Positions 26,090 through 36,195 are shown, counted from the first letter of the stretch. The stretch: 64,000 bases of DNA from Hymenobacter sp. APR13 (GCF_000737515.1 NZ_CP006587.1:4769001-4833000); one strand, 5' to 3'. Numbers and translations: made by a program. Notes: generated by a model from the letters alone, not told the origin.

Positions 26090-29000
26090 ATGTTTTCTAT
26101 CTTCATCAGACGGCCGGTTTTGTCGCTGGTTATTTCGCTGTTTATCACCCTGCTGGGCGTGGGCGCGCTGTTTACGCTGCCCGTCACGCAGTTCCCCGAC
26201 ATCGTGCCGCCTTCCGTGACGGTGCGGGCCAAATACAACGGGGCCAACGCCGAGGTATCGGCCAAGGCCGTGGCCACGCCGCTGGAGCGGGCTATCAACG
26301 GGGTGCCGGGCATGACCTACATGAACACCGTGACCACCAACAACGGCACCACCCTGGTGGAGGTGTTCTTCGAGGTGGGCACCGACCCCGACCTGGCCGC
26401 CGTGGCCGTGCAGAACCGCGTCACCACCATTCTCGACGAGCTGCCCCAGGAGGTGATTAAGGCCGGGGTGGTGACCGAGAAGGAAGTGAACAGCATGCTG
26501 CTGTACCTGAACATCGTCAGCGACGACCCCACGGCCGACGAGCAGTTCATCTACAACTTCGCCGACATCAACATTCTGCAGGAGCTCAAGCGCATCAAGG
26601 GCGTGGGCCTGGCCGAAATCCAGGGCAGCCGCGAGTACGCTATGCGCGTGTGGCTCAAGCCCGACCGGATGCTGGCCTACCGCGTGGGCGCCGACGAGAT
26701 TGTGGAGGCCATCCAGACCCAGAGCGTGGAAGCGGCCCCCGGCCGCACCGGCGAAAGCTCGGGCCGCTCGGCCCAGGTGCTGCAATACGTGCTGCGCTAC
26801 ACGGGTAAGCTGTTCGAGCCCGAGCAGTACCGCAACATCGTCATCCGGGCCGAAGCCGACGGCTCGGTGCTGCGCCTCAAGGACGTGGCCGACGTGGAGT
26901 TTGGGGTGCAGACCTACCGGATGCTGTCCAAGAGCAACGGCAAGCCCTCGGCCGCCATCCTGCTCAAGCAGCTGCCCGGCTCCAACGCCTCCGACGTCAT
27001 TGCGCAGGTAAAAGCCCGCATGGCCGAGCTGAAAGCCACCAGCTTCCCGCCCGGCATGACCTACAACATTAGCTACGACGTGTCGCGCTTCCTCGACGCG
27101 AGTATTCACGAGGTGGTACGCACCTTGTTCGAGGCGTTTTTGCTGGTGTTCGTAATTGTGTACCTGTTTTTGCAGGACTGGCGCTCCACGCTGATTCCGG
27201 CGCTGGCCGTGCCGGTGGCCCTCATCGGCACCCTGTTTTTCATGCAGCTGCTGGGCTTCAGTATCAACCTGCTCACGCTGTTTGCGCTGGTGCTGGCCAT
27301 CGGCATTGTGGTCGATAACGCCATTGTGGTGGTGGAAGCCGTGCACGCCAAAATGCACGAAAAGCACCTTTCGGCCATGGACGCTACGCTGGAAGCCATG
27401 GGCAAAATCAGCGGGGCCATTGTGGCCATCACGCTGGTGATGTCGGCGGTGTTTATTCCGGTGTCGTTTATGAGCGGGCCGGTGGGCGTATTCTACCGCC
27501 AGTTTTCGCTCACGCTGGCCATTTCCATCGTCATTTCGGGCTTGAACGCCCTCACGCTCACGCCGGCGCTGTGCGCGCTGCTGCTCAAGGAGCCCACCCC
27601 CGACGCCGAGCGCACCGGCCTGCTGGGCCGTTTCTTCGCCGGCTTCAATAGCCGCTACGAGCGGTTTGCCGACGGCTACCAGCGTTTGGTGCGCGTGGTG
27701 GCCAGCCGCCGGCTGGTGACGGTGGCGCTGCTGCTGTTCTTCTTCGCGGCCACCTGGGGCGTTAATTCGGTGCTGCCCACCGGCTTTATTCCGAGCGAAG
27801 ACCAGGGCATGGTGTACATCAACGTGACCTCGCCGCCCGGCGCCACCATGGAGCGCACCCAGCAGGTATTGCAGGAAGTGCAGCGCGTGGCCCAGACCCT
27901 GAAGCCCGTGGAATCGGTATCGACGCTGGCCGGCTACTCGCTGATGAACGACGTGTCGGGGGCCAGCTACGGCATGGGCATGATCAACCTGAAAAGCTGG
28001 GACGAGCGTAAGGAATCCGTGACCGAGCTGATGGCCCAGCTGCGGACCAAAACCAGGCACATCACCGGGGCGCAGGTGCAGTTTTTTACCCCGCCCACGG
28101 TGCCCGGTTTCGGCAACGCCGGCGGCTTCGATTTGCGGGTGCTGGACCGCACCGGCCGCGGCGACCTGCGCCGCACCGACGAGGTGACGGACCGCTTCAT
28201 CAAGGCCCTCAACAACACGCCGGCCATCGAAAACACCTTTTCCGGCTTCGACCCCACCTTCCCGCAGTACCTCATTCACCTGGATGCCGACCTGGCCGCC
28301 AAGAAGGGCGTGACCGTGGCCAGCGCCATGGGCACGCTGCAAACCCTGATGGGCGCCAACTACGCCGCCAGCTTTATCCGCTTCGGGCAGATGTATAAGG
28401 TGATGGTGCAGGCCCTGCCCGGCTACCGCACCAAGCCCGAGGACTTGCTGAAGCTCTACGTGAAAAACAACCGGGGCGAGATGGTGCCCTACTCCACGTT
28501 CGTGCGCCTGGAGCGGGTGTACGGCCCCGAGCAGTTCACGCGCTACAACATGTACACCTCGGCCACCCTCAACGGCGACACCGCCCCCGGCTACTCGTCC
28601 GGCGACGCCATCAAAACCATTGAGTCCGTGGCGGCCAAAGAGCTGCCGCGCGGCTACACCTTCGAGTGGAGCGGCATGACCCGGGAGCAGATCATCTCCG
28701 GCAACCAGGCGCTCTACGTGTTCGGCATCGTGCTGGTGTTCGTGTATCTGCTGCTGGCGGCCCAGTACGAGAGTTTCCTGCTGCCGCTGCCGGTGCTGCT
28801 GAGCTTGCCCACCGGCATCTTCGGCGCGTTTCTGGCGCTCAAGCTGCTGGGGCTGGAAAACAACATCTACGCCCAGGTTTCCCTGGTGATGCTGATTGGT
28901 TTGCTGGGAAAAAACGCAATTCTCATCATTGAATTCGCGGTGCAGCGGCAGCAGGAAGGCCTGTCGGTGCTGGACGCGGCCGTGGAGGGCGCCCGCTCCC

Positions 29001-29269
29001 GCCTGCGCCCCATCCTGATGACCTCCTTCGCCTTCGTGGCCGGCCTGATTCCGCTGTGCATTGCCACGGGCGCGGGCGCCATGGGCAACCGCAGCATCGG
29101 CACGGCGGCGGCGGGCGGCATGCTCATCGGCACTTTGTTCGGAGTGGTGCTGATTCCGGGCCTGTACGTGCTGTTTGCCCGCGACAAAAAGCCCGCCCAG
29201 CCCGTTGCCGAGCCCACGGCTCATCCCGTTCCCGCCGCCCACCCCGAGCCCGCCCACGCGGCCGCCTAA
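26090..29269 (+). CDS. RND multidrug efflux pump, inner-membrane permease (HAE-1 type)
   Basis: 1059 residues from ATG 26090. The N-terminus is typical (MFSIFIRRPVLSLVISLFI, LPVTQFPDIVPP), followed by porter and docking domains and twelve membrane helices. The relay in TM4 is GIVVDNAIVVVEA, where AcrB has a DD pair (D407/D408), so the second Asp is Asn here. In TM10, GLLGKNAILIIEFA keeps the relay lysine. Such pumps use proton flow to expel drugs, bile salts or dyes. The gene sits between its adaptor and outer-membrane channel. Confidence 0.95.
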   Translation: MFSIFIRRPVLSLVISLFITLLGVGALFTLPVTQFPDIVPPSVTVRAKYNGANAEVSAKAVATPLERAINGVPGMTYMNTVTTNNGTTLVEVFFEVGTDPDLAAVAVQNRVTTILDELPQEVIKAGVVTEKEVNSMLLYLNIVSDDPTADEQFIYNFADINILQELKRIKGVGLAEIQGSREYAMRVWLKPDRMLAYRVGADEIVEAIQTQSVEAAPGRTGESSGRSAQVLQYVLRYTGKLFEPEQYRNIVIRAEADGSVLRLKDVADVEFGVQTYRMLSKSNGKPSAAILLKQLPGSNASDVIAQVKARMAELKATSFPPGMTYNISYDVSRFLDASIHEVVRTLFEAFLLVFVIVYLFLQDWRSTLIPALAVPVALIGTLFFMQLLGFSINLLTLFALVLAIGIVVDNAIVVVEAVHAKMHEKHLSAMDATLEAMGKISGAIVAITLVMSAVFIPVSFMSGPVGVFYRQFSLTLAISIVISGLNALTLTPALCALLLKEPTPDAERTGLLGRFFAGFNSRYERFADGYQRLVRVVASRRLVTVALLLFFFAATWGVNSVLPTGFIPSEDQGMVYINVTSPPGATMERTQQVLQEVQRVAQTLKPVESVSTLAGYSLMNDVSGASYGMGMINLKSWDERKESVTELMAQLRTKTRHITGAQVQFFTPPTVPGFGNAGGFDLRVLDRTGRGDLRRTDEVTDRFIKALNNTPAIENTFSGFDPTFPQYLIHLDADLAAKKGVTVASAMGTLQTLMGANYAASFIRFGQMYKVMVQALPGYRTKPEDLLKLYVKNNRGEMVPYSTFVRLERVYGPEQFTRYNMYTSATLNGDTAPGYSSGDAIKTIESVAAKELPRGYTFEWSGMTREQIISGNQALYVFGIVLVFVYLLLAAQYESFLLPLPVLLSLPTGIFGAFLALKLLGLENNIYAQVSLVMLIGLLGKNAILIIEFAVQRQQEGLSVLDAAVEGARSRLRPILMTSFAFVAGLIPLCIATGAGAMGNRSIGTAAAGGMLIGTLFGVVLIPGLYVLFARDKKPAQPVAEPTAHPVPAAHPEPAHAAA

Positions 29270-29278
29270 TCCTGCGCT

Positions 29279-30802
29279 ATGACTCTGTTCCGCCCTTCAC
29301 TTGCCGGCCTGTTCTCTAAAGGAGAGGAGACATCAGCACAAGCCAACCGGCCTTTCAAACGCTTATTCGGACTGCTCACGCTGGCGGCCCTGGGCAGTTG
29401 CCAGACCATACAGCCGGTGCTCACGCCCCGCGCCACGGCCGTGCCGGCCACCTTCGGCGCGGCAGGCGCTTCCCCCGCCACCGATTCCGCGTCCATTGCC
29501 GCCCAGCCCTGGCAGCAGTTCTTTGCGGACCCCAACCTGATTGGGCTGCTTGATACGGCCCTGCGCGCCAACCCCGATTTGCTGATTGCCGTGCAGCGGG
29601 TGGAAGTGGCCCGCGCCAGTGTACAGGCGGCCCGGGGCGCGCTGCTGCCGGCCGTCAACGGCGTGGCCGCCGCCAGCGCCGACCGGTTTGCCACCCTCAG
29701 CGGCACCGGCTACAACGCCACCAACGACGGCCGCCAGCTGCCCACCGTCGCCCCCGACTACTTCCTGGGGCTGCGCAGTACCTGGGAAATTGATTTGTGG
29801 GGCAAGCTGCGCAGCCGCCGCCGGGCCGCCTTGGCCCGGATGCTGGCCACGGAGCAGGGCCGCCGGCTGGTGCAAACTGCGCTGGTAGCCCAGGTGGCCC
29901 GCCTCTACTACGAGCTGCTGACGCTGGACAGCCAGCTGGACGTGCTGGGCAAAAACGAGCGGCTGCAGAATCGGGCCCTCGAAATCGTGAAGCTGCAGAA
30001 GCTGGGCGGCCGGGCCACCGAGCTGGCCGTGCAGCAGTTCACGGCCCAGCTGCTGCGCACCCGCAGCGGCGAGGTGGAAGTGCAGCAGCGCATCCTGGCC
30101 ACCGAAAACCAGCTCAACCGCCTGTTGGGCCGCTATCCGCAGCCCATTACCCGGGGCCTGCCCATCCAGCAGCAGCCATTGCCCGCGGCCCTTTCGGCGG
30201 GGCTGCCGGCCGAGCTGCTGCTGCGCCGCCCCGACGTGCAGCAGGCCGAGCTGGCGCTGTTGGCCACCAAGGCCGACGTGGCCGCCGCCCGGGCCGCCTT
30301 CCTGCCCTCGTTCACCTTGTCGCCGTACGTGGGGCTGAACGCCTATAAAGCCTCCCTGCTGCTGAGCACGCCCGGCTCGCTGGCCTACGGGCTGCTGGCC
30401 GGCGTATCGGCCCCGCTCTTCAACCGCAACGTGCTGCGGGCCGAGTACACCCAGTCGGCCGCGCGGCAGCGCATTGCCTACTTCGAGTACCAGCGCAGCA
30501 TCCAGACCGGGTTTGAGGAAGTGACCACCAGCCTGCGGGGCCTGCATAACTACCAGCGCGTGTACGCCCTGCAGCAGCAGGAAGTGGCCGCCCTGACCAA
30601 GGCCGTGGACATTTCCAACGACCTCTATACGGCCAGCTACGCCACCTACCTGGAAGTCATCACCGCCCAGCGCAGCGCCCTGGAAGCCGAGCTGAACCTG
30701 ACCACCACCCGCCGCGAGCAGTTCCTGCAGCTCATCGACCTGTACCGCGCCCTGGGCGGCGGGGCCCCGGTGACCACCACGAACCCGGCGGCTGTGCGCT
30801 GA
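29279..30802 (+). CDS. TolC-like outer-membrane efflux lipoprotein (NodT family)
   Basis: 507 residues. After an unusually long 30-residue N-terminus, a lipobox (LAALGSC) gives C41. Two outer-membrane efflux repeats follow: DPNLIGLLDTALRANPDLLIAVQRVEVARA and PAELLLRRPDVQQAELALLATKADVAAARAAFLPSF. The alpha-barrel helices and WEIDLWGKLRSRRRAA are typical of NodT proteins. It starts 9 bases after the pump gene and completes the tripartite efflux system across the envelope. Confidence 0.93.
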   Translation: MTLFRPSLAGLFSKGEETSAQANRPFKRLFGLLTLAALGSCQTIQPVLTPRATAVPATFGAAGASPATDSASIAAQPWQQFFADPNLIGLLDTALRANPDLLIAVQRVEVARASVQAARGALLPAVNGVAAASADRFATLSGTGYNATNDGRQLPTVAPDYFLGLRSTWEIDLWGKLRSRRRAALARMLATEQGRRLVQTALVAQVARLYYELLTLDSQLDVLGKNERLQNRALEIVKLQKLGGRATELAVQQFTAQLLRTRSGEVEVQQRILATENQLNRLLGRYPQPITRGLPIQQQPLPAALSAGLPAELLLRRPDVQQAELALLATKADVAAARAAFLPSFTLSPYVGLNAYKASLLLSTPGSLAYGLLAGVSAPLFNRNVLRAEYTQSAARQRIAYFEYQRSIQTGFEEVTTSLRGLHNYQRVYALQQQEVAALTKAVDISNDLYTASYATYLEVITAQRSALEAELNLTTTRREQFLQLIDLYRALGGGAPVTTTNPAAVR

Positions 30803-31030
30803 TGTTAGCCCGGCCGCAGGCGCCTGTCAATGCCTGCCGCCAGGCGGACGGGTGCCTTATTTCGTTGCGCCCGTGGCCGGCCTGAGTCGCGGTGCCGGGC
30901 ATCGGCAAACCATTCCCACCAGCAGCCACCACTCGTCACGCAGGCCCTGCCGCGGCGGCAAAAAGGTAACCGGAAGCCCGACAATTTATGCGGCGGCTGC
31001 GTATGAGCCGGCAATAGCAACCCCCGCCCT

Positions 31031-32005
31031 ATGGATTTCTCGCTTGCCTGGCAGAAGCTCAACCAGATTGGCCGCGACCTGATGCTGGCCCTGCCCAACA
31101 TCGTCTTTGGCCTGGTCACGTTTGTGGTGTTTATGCTGCTGGCCCGCGGCGCGCGCGCGCTGGTGCAGCGCGTGACCAGTAGCCGCAGCAGCAGCCAGAG
31201 TCTGGTGCGCCTGCTCAGCCGCCTCTCCTACGTGGGCATGCTCATTCTGGGCGTGCTCGTGACCGTGACCATCATTCTGCCCGGCTTCACGCCCGCCAGC
31301 CTGGTCAGCGCGCTGGGGGTGGGCGGCATTGCCATCGGCTTCGCCTTCAAGGACATCTTCCAGAACTTTCTGGCCGGCGTGCTGCTGCTGCTCACCGAGC
31401 CGTTCAAGATCGGTGACCAGATCAAGTACAAGGAATTTGAGGGCACCGTGGAGGACATCCAGACCCGGGCCACGGCCATCAAAACCTACGACGGGCGCCG
31501 CGTTATCATCCCCAACGCCGAGCTGTTCACCAACGCCGTGACCGTGAACACGGCCTACGACAAGCGCCGCCTGCAGTACGACGTGGGCATCGGCTACGGC
31601 GACGACATTGCCCAGGCCCGGGCCCTGATGCTGGAGGCCATGCGCGAGGTGGAAGGCGTCATGACCGACCCCGCACCCGAAGCGCTGGTGATGGATTTGG
31701 CCGGCAGCTCGGTGAACATCCGGGCGCGCTGGTGGGTGGACCCGCCCCGCCAGGCCGACGTGCTCGACGCCCAGGACCGGGTGCTGGAAGCCATCAAAAA
31801 CAAGCTCACCGCCCACGGCATCGACCTGCCCTTCCCCACCCAGCAGATTCTGCTGCACGACCAGACCGAAGCCACCGACGGCAACCGCCGGCTGCAGCGC
31901 GAGGGCTGGCCCGCCGGCCCGGGCGACGTGCCGTCGGCCCGCGCTGACCTGCCCGCCGCCCACCCGGAGCCGGCCACCGACGAGCAGCAGCCCGCCAAGG
32001 AGTAA
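31031..32005 (+). CDS. MscS-family small-conductance mechanosensitive channel
   Basis: 324 residues. Three membrane helices (about 20-40, 65-85, 95-120), the last being the pore helix LVSALGVGGIAIGFAFKDIFQNFLAGVLLLLTEPF. The beta domain has IGDQIKYKEFEGTVEDIQTRATAIKTYDGRRVIIPNAELF, the clearest MscS signature, then an alpha/beta vestibule. About 45 extra hydrophilic residues close the protein. It releases solutes on hypo-osmotic shock. Genes for ion transport and membrane proteins converge on it from the right. Confidence 0.93.
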   Translation: MDFSLAWQKLNQIGRDLMLALPNIVFGLVTFVVFMLLARGARALVQRVTSSRSSSQSLVRLLSRLSYVGMLILGVLVTVTIILPGFTPASLVSALGVGGIAIGFAFKDIFQNFLAGVLLLLTEPFKIGDQIKYKEFEGTVEDIQTRATAIKTYDGRRVIIPNAELFTNAVTVNTAYDKRRLQYDVGIGYGDDIAQARALMLEAMREVEGVMTDPAPEALVMDLAGSSVNIRARWWVDPPRQADVLDAQDRVLEAIKNKLTAHGIDLPFPTQQILLHDQTEATDGNRRLQREGWPAGPGDVPSARADLPAAHPEPATDEQQPAKE

Positions 32006-32056
32006 GGCCGGGCCTATTGCCTGAAGCCAGCCGATCAAAGCGGCCTTGGCGCCGCC

Positions 32057-32587
32057 TTACTGCGGCTGGTGCGGCCCCGGCACGCTGCGCAGCACCGACT
32101 GCGGGCCCGGCGCGGTTTGCCTGAGCACCGTAAGCTCGCCGCTGTTTTCCAGCACCACGGCGGCGGCATCTGCCACCGAGGTCACTCCCTGCGCCCGCAG
32201 CCCGGCCAGCACCTCGTCTTCGGTAAGGCGCTCGGCCCGCAGGGCTGCCCCCAGAAACTGCCCCTGATACACCAGCAACGTCGGCTCGGACTTCACCAGC
32301 CGACTAACCGTTTTGGAGCGCACCGACAGCCAGGTGATACTGTACTGCAGCAGAATTAGCAACCCAAAGGCGGTCAGGCCGTCGGCCAGCGCCACGCTTT
32401 TGGTGAGCAGCACCGTGGCCAGGGTGGAGCCCAGCGCCACGGTCACCACCAGGTCGAAGGCGTTCATCTTGGTAAGGGTGCGCTTGCCGGAGATGCGCAG
32501 CAGCACCATCAGCCCGGCGTAGGCGGCCAGCCCCACCACCAGCGTGCGGGCAATGCTGGTCCAGGATGTGAAGAAAACCTGATCCAT
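32057..32587 (-). CDS. DUF421 (YetF-like) membrane protein
   Basis: 176 residues with three N-terminal membrane helices and the family signature LRISGKRTLTKMNAFDLVVTVALGSTLATVLL. The cytoplasmic DUF421 part follows: SEPTLLVYQGQFLGAALRAERLTEDEVLAGLRAQGV. The YetF family has been tied to spore germination and membrane homeostasis, but its role here is unknown. It is the last gene of a minus-strand group with DUF2254 and the antiporter. Confidence 0.9.
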   Translation of the reverse strand: MDQVFFTSWTSIARTLVVGLAAYAGLMVLLRISGKRTLTKMNAFDLVVTVALGSTLATVLLTKSVALADGLTAFGLLILLQYSITWLSVRSKTVSRLVKSEPTLLVYQGQFLGAALRAERLTEDEVLAGLRAQGVTSVADAAAVVLENSGELTVLRQTAPGPQSVLRSVPGPHQPQ

Positions 32588-32651
32588 TCGGGTGCAGTGA
32601 AAAGGTGAGGGGCAGGAAAAAGGCCACCGGAATTTGCCCCCGCGGCGGGCG

Positions 32652-33968
32652 TTAGCCCAGCAACAGGTCGGCGCGCCGCTCGCGCACCTGCTGGCGCTCG
32701 TAGTCAGTGCTGAGGGTGCGCTCGGCCGCCGCCATTACCAGGTCGGCCTGCTGGCGCAGCGCGGCGCGGCGCTCCGGGTGGTCGGTGCGCTGAGCCACGG
32801 TGGCCAGGGCCGTCAGCAGCCGCAGGTACACGCCCAGGTTGGCCTCGGCGCTGATGCGGATCTGGTCGAGGGCCGTGGCTACCATCTTCTCAAACGAGGG
32901 CCGCACCGCCACCACGCGCACCTGGCGGTCGGCCACGCGCAGCGGCTCGGGCAGCTGCCGGTCGGCCAGCAGCGCCAGCAGCGCCCCCAGGTGGTCGACG
33001 CAGATGATGGCCGTGGTGGTATCGTTGATGCCCGGCGACAGGGCCTTGAGGGCAATGTCCACGATCTGGCGCAGGCCAAAGCTGGCGTCCTGCTCGATGG
33101 TGCGCTGATTGCCCAGGCTGAATAGCTGGTTGATTTGCCCGGTCAACTCGTCGGGCAGCGGGGCGGGGTGGGCGCCGTAGCGGGCCACCGACACCAGCGC
33201 CGCGCCCCGGGCCACGAAGCCGCCGATGCCGTGCTCGAGCCGCACCACGCCCTGCAGCTCCCGGGCCAGCGCCAGCAGGCTGTCCTCGCTGATGCTCTGC
33301 ACGTAGCCGGTGGCGCGCGCCGGCACGGGCTGCCAGCGCAGCTCGCCGGCCTGCTCCAGCAGCTGCCTGGCCTCGGCGGCGCTGGCCTGCCCGCCCAGCG
33401 CCTCCGGAAACAGGCGCGTGATGGCCGCCTCGGTTTCCTGGCTGGCGTTGCGGATGATGTTGGCGGCCTGAATGGAGGAGGCCATGTGGTGGATAAAGAA
33501 AATCAGCACCCCGATGCTCAGCAGCGCCAGCACCAGTCCCGCGCCCACCGCCAGCGACGGGATGAACCGGCCCTCGTCGCCGCCCCGGATGGTGCGCAGC
33601 ACTATCAGGCAGTAGGCGAAGATGCTGACGAAGAAGCCCAGAATCAGCTGGTTGGTCCGGTCACGCATGAAGTTGCGCAGCACCCGCGAGGTATACTGGC
33701 TCGATACCTGGGCCAGCGTGCTCAGCGTGAGCGAGAAGATCAGGCCGGCCACGGTAATCATGGAGCCGGCAATGGCCGTGAGCATGCCGCGGGCGCCGTC
33801 GGCCCCGGCCCCGAACAGCAAAGGATACTTGGCCAGCTGGTCGTGGTCGAGAAACGGCTCGGCCAGCACCAGCCCGAAGGCCAGCACCAGGCTGCCGGCC
33901 ACCATCAGCGTGGGCACAAACCACAGGCTGGCATTCAGATTCTGCCACAGGGCGCGTAGTCGGTTCAT
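32652..33968 (-). CDS. DUF2254 membrane protein
   Basis: 438 residues. Four membrane helices in the first half include MLTAIAGSMITVAGLIFSLTLSTLAQVSSQYTSRVLRNFMRDR, the DUF2254 hallmark. The second half is a soluble domain with ALKALSPGINDTTTAIICVDHLGALLALLADR, also conserved in the family. Function is unknown. Its stop is 64 bases before the DUF421 start, and it begins 12 bases after the Na+/H+ antiporter stop. The three genes are therefore likely one transcript for membrane or ion stress. Confidence 0.9.
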   Translation of the reverse strand: MNRLRALWQNLNASLWFVPTLMVAGSLVLAFGLVLAEPFLDHDQLAKYPLLFGAGADGARGMLTAIAGSMITVAGLIFSLTLSTLAQVSSQYTSRVLRNFMRDRTNQLILGFFVSIFAYCLIVLRTIRGGDEGRFIPSLAVGAGLVLALLSIGVLIFFIHHMASSIQAANIIRNASQETEAAITRLFPEALGGQASAAEARQLLEQAGELRWQPVPARATGYVQSISEDSLLALARELQGVVRLEHGIGGFVARGAALVSVARYGAHPAPLPDELTGQINQLFSLGNQRTIEQDASFGLRQIVDIALKALSPGINDTTTAIICVDHLGALLALLADRQLPEPLRVADRQVRVVAVRPSFEKMVATALDQIRISAEANLGVYLRLLTALATVAQRTDHPERRAALRQQADLVMAAAERTLSTDYERQQVRERRADLLLG

Positions 33969-33980
33969 GGGGCGCGGGAG

Positions 33981-35252
33981 TTAGTGGCCGGACTGGTCGT
34001 CGGGGGGCGGGCCGGTGCTCAACCCCATCTTCTTGACCAGCGGCCCGATGCTGAGGCCCTGCACGATGATGCTGAAAATCACCACCACGTACGTGACGCC
34101 CACCAGCAGGTCGCGGGGCATGGACTCGGGCAAGGACAGAGCCAGGGCCACCGAAATGCCGCCCCGCAGCCCGCCCCAGGTGAGCACCCGCAGCGTCCGG
34201 CGGTCGAAGGGGTAGAAGCGCTGCAGCAGCGCCAGCGGCACGCCCACCGATACCCAGCGCGCCAGCAGCACTAGCCCAATCGACACCACCCCGACCAGCA
34301 GCGTGGTGCGGCTTATATCAAGAATGAGCATTTCCAGGCCGATGAGCACGAACAGCACGGCGTTGAGAATCTCGTCGAGAATTTCCCAGAACTTGTCGAG
34401 GTACTCGCGGGTGATATCCGACATACCCAGGCGGCGGCCTTCACTGCCCACAATCAGGCCCGCCACCACAATGGCCAGCGGCCCGGAGGTGTGCAGGGCC
34501 TTGGCCAGGGCCGTGCCGCCCATCACCAAGGCCAGCGTAATCATCACCTCCACCTGGTAGTTGTCGATGGTGCGCAGGGCCCAGTAGGCGGCGTAGCCCA
34601 GCACCGCGCCCAGCACGATGCCGCCCACGGCCTCCACCAGAAACAGCTCTCCGATAACGGCCGCCGTGGCGCGCTCGGGCCCGAACTGGGCAATCTGAAA
34701 CAAACTCAGAAACACCACCACGGCAATGCCGTCGTTGAACAGCGACTCGCCCACGATGCGGATTTCCAGCGACTTGTCGATGCGCGCTTCCTTGAGGATG
34801 CCCAGCACAGCAATGGGGTCGGTGGGGGAGATGAGCACCCCGAACAGCAGGCAGTAGATGTAGTCGATGGGCTGCCCGAACAGCGGCAGCAGGTAGTAGA
34901 AAGCCGTGCCGATCAGGAACGTGGAGAGCAGAATACCCACCGTGGCCATGGTGCCGATGGCTACGCCCTGCCGGCCCAGCGCGCCCACATCGACGTGCAG
35001 GGCCCCGGCAAAGAGCAGAAAGCTGAGCATCACGTCCATGAGGATGGTATTGAAGTCGAGGCCGCGCACCAGCTCGCCGGCCTGCAGCACCCAGCCCACG
35101 CCCAGCTTGCCCAGTCCGATGGCGGCCAGCGAGGAAACCAGGGCCAGCACCATCAGGCCGATGACGCCCGGCAGCTTCACGAACCGGTAGTTTAGGTAGC
35201 CGAAGACGGCGGCCACTACAATGAGCAGCGACAGGGTGTTGTAGAGTTCCAT
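33981..35252 (-). CDS. NhaP/CPA1-type sodium:proton antiporter
   Basis: 423 residues and about 12 membrane helices. Transport-site motifs are seen in LLFGVLISPTDPIAVLGILKEARIDKSLEIRIVGESLFNDGIAVVVFL: the TDP and ESLFNDG blocks of CPA1 exchangers. Later, LTWGGLRGGISVALALSLP is the conserved helix 10 of NhaP/NHE proteins. It exchanges Na+ (or K+) for H+ across the inner membrane. It heads the group with DUF2254 and DUF421. Confidence 0.93.
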   Translation of the reverse strand: MELYNTLSLLIVVAAVFGYLNYRFVKLPGVIGLMVLALVSSLAAIGLGKLGVGWVLQAGELVRGLDFNTILMDVMLSFLLFAGALHVDVGALGRQGVAIGTMATVGILLSTFLIGTAFYYLLPLFGQPIDYIYCLLFGVLISPTDPIAVLGILKEARIDKSLEIRIVGESLFNDGIAVVVFLSLFQIAQFGPERATAAVIGELFLVEAVGGIVLGAVLGYAAYWALRTIDNYQVEVMITLALVMGGTALAKALHTSGPLAIVVAGLIVGSEGRRLGMSDITREYLDKFWEILDEILNAVLFVLIGLEMLILDISRTTLLVGVVSIGLVLLARWVSVGVPLALLQRFYPFDRRTLRVLTWGGLRGGISVALALSLPESMPRDLLVGVTYVVVIFSIIVQGLSIGPLVKKMGLSTGPPPDDQSGH

Positions 35253-35367
35253 ACGGAAGGCAGGGGAGCAGATGAGCTACCCTAGACGTACCCGCCGGCC
35301 GCAGGGTTGGCTTTCGTGCCCCGGTTGCCTGCTCACTGCATCCTTAATCCCGCATCCCTGACAATCC

Positions 35368-36066
35368 CTACAATATGCCCCGGGTGGCGCGGGCCAGCAG
35401 CTCGGCCTTGTTAGATACGCGGAGCTTGTTGTAGAGGCGCACGACGTAGGTGCGCACCGTGGCCGCGCCGATGCCCAGCTGCTCGGCCACCTGCTTCTCG
35501 GTGCGGCCGGCCACCAGCCCTTCGAGTACCTGCCGCTCCCGGTCCGAGAGCAGGTACTCCTGCTGCGAGGGCACGGGCGTGAAGTGAGTGAGCATCTTAC
35601 GGGCCACCGAGGGGCTCATCACGGCCCCGCCGGCGGCCACGTCGAGCAGGGCCTGGCGGTAGGCCGGCAGCGGGGTGGCGCTTTTCACCACGAAGCCGCG
35701 CGCGCCCAGCCGCAGGGCCTGGTAGATGGTGTCGGCCGCGTCGTTGGTGGTCTGCACCAGCACCTGCAGTTCCGGAAAGCGGGCCAGCAGCGACGGCAGC
35801 GCCTGCAGGCCGCTCTGGCCGGGCAAACTCAAATCCAGCAGCAGCAGCTGGGGAGGCAAACTCAGGGCCAGCTCGCGCCAGAGCTGCTCGATGCTGTCGG
35901 CGATGATGACGCAGTGGAACTCGGGGCAGGCGCTCAGGTAGCGGTGCAGCAGCTCACGGATGGTGGCATCATCCTCGACGAGGGCCAGGCGCAGCGGGCT
36001 GGCGGGGGCCGCCGGCAGAGCCGCGCCCAGGGGCGAGGCGGGGGCGGGGAAATCGGAAAAGGACAT
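35368..36066 (-). CDS. NarL/FixJ (LuxR-type) response regulator
   Basis: 232 residues. A 25-residue Pro/Ala-rich leader precedes a receiver domain with E31/D32, phospho-acceptor D78 (LLLLDLSLPGQSG) and K128 (GFVVKSA). The C-terminal LuxR helix-turn-helix (about 168-228) reads LSDRERQVLEGLVAGRTEKQVAEQLGIGAATVRTYVVRLYNKLRV. No kinase adjoins it. It is divergent from the large T9SS adhesin, and the shared 307-base region carries two equal palindromes, so adhesin control and self-control are likely. Confidence 0.92.
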   Translation of the reverse strand: MSFSDFPAPASPLGAALPAAPASPLRLALVEDDATIRELLHRYLSACPEFHCVIIADSIEQLWRELALSLPPQLLLLDLSLPGQSGLQALPSLLARFPELQVLVQTTNDAADTIYQALRLGARGFVVKSATPLPAYRQALLDVAAGGAVMSPSVARKMLTHFTPVPSQQEYLLSDRERQVLEGLVAGRTEKQVAEQLGIGAATVRTYVVRLYNKLRVSNKAELLARATRGIL

Positions 36067-36175
36067 GGCGAAGGGAGGACAGCGGCAGGCAGAAAATGAC
36101 GGCGGCCGCAGCGGCGCACGGCAGGCCTACCGGCGCAAAAGTGAGCGGCCCGAACCGGGCCCGCACCATCGGCCG

Positions 36176-36195
36176 TGTCCCCATTTTTGGGGACA
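36176..36195. promoter_or_regulatory. Palindromic operator candidate 1
   Basis: TGTCCCC-ATTTTT-GGGGACA, a perfect 7-bp inverted repeat with a 6-base spacer, 110 bases upstream of the LuxR regulator ATG and 180 bases upstream of the adhesin ATG. The same half-sites recur 72 bases on. Confidence 0.75.

Noticed and set aside
26075..29257. A very long open frame antisense to the RND pump (over 1000 codons)
   Set aside because: It is His/Gln/Gly-rich shadow text without domains, produced by GC-rich codon use of the real pump gene on the other strand.
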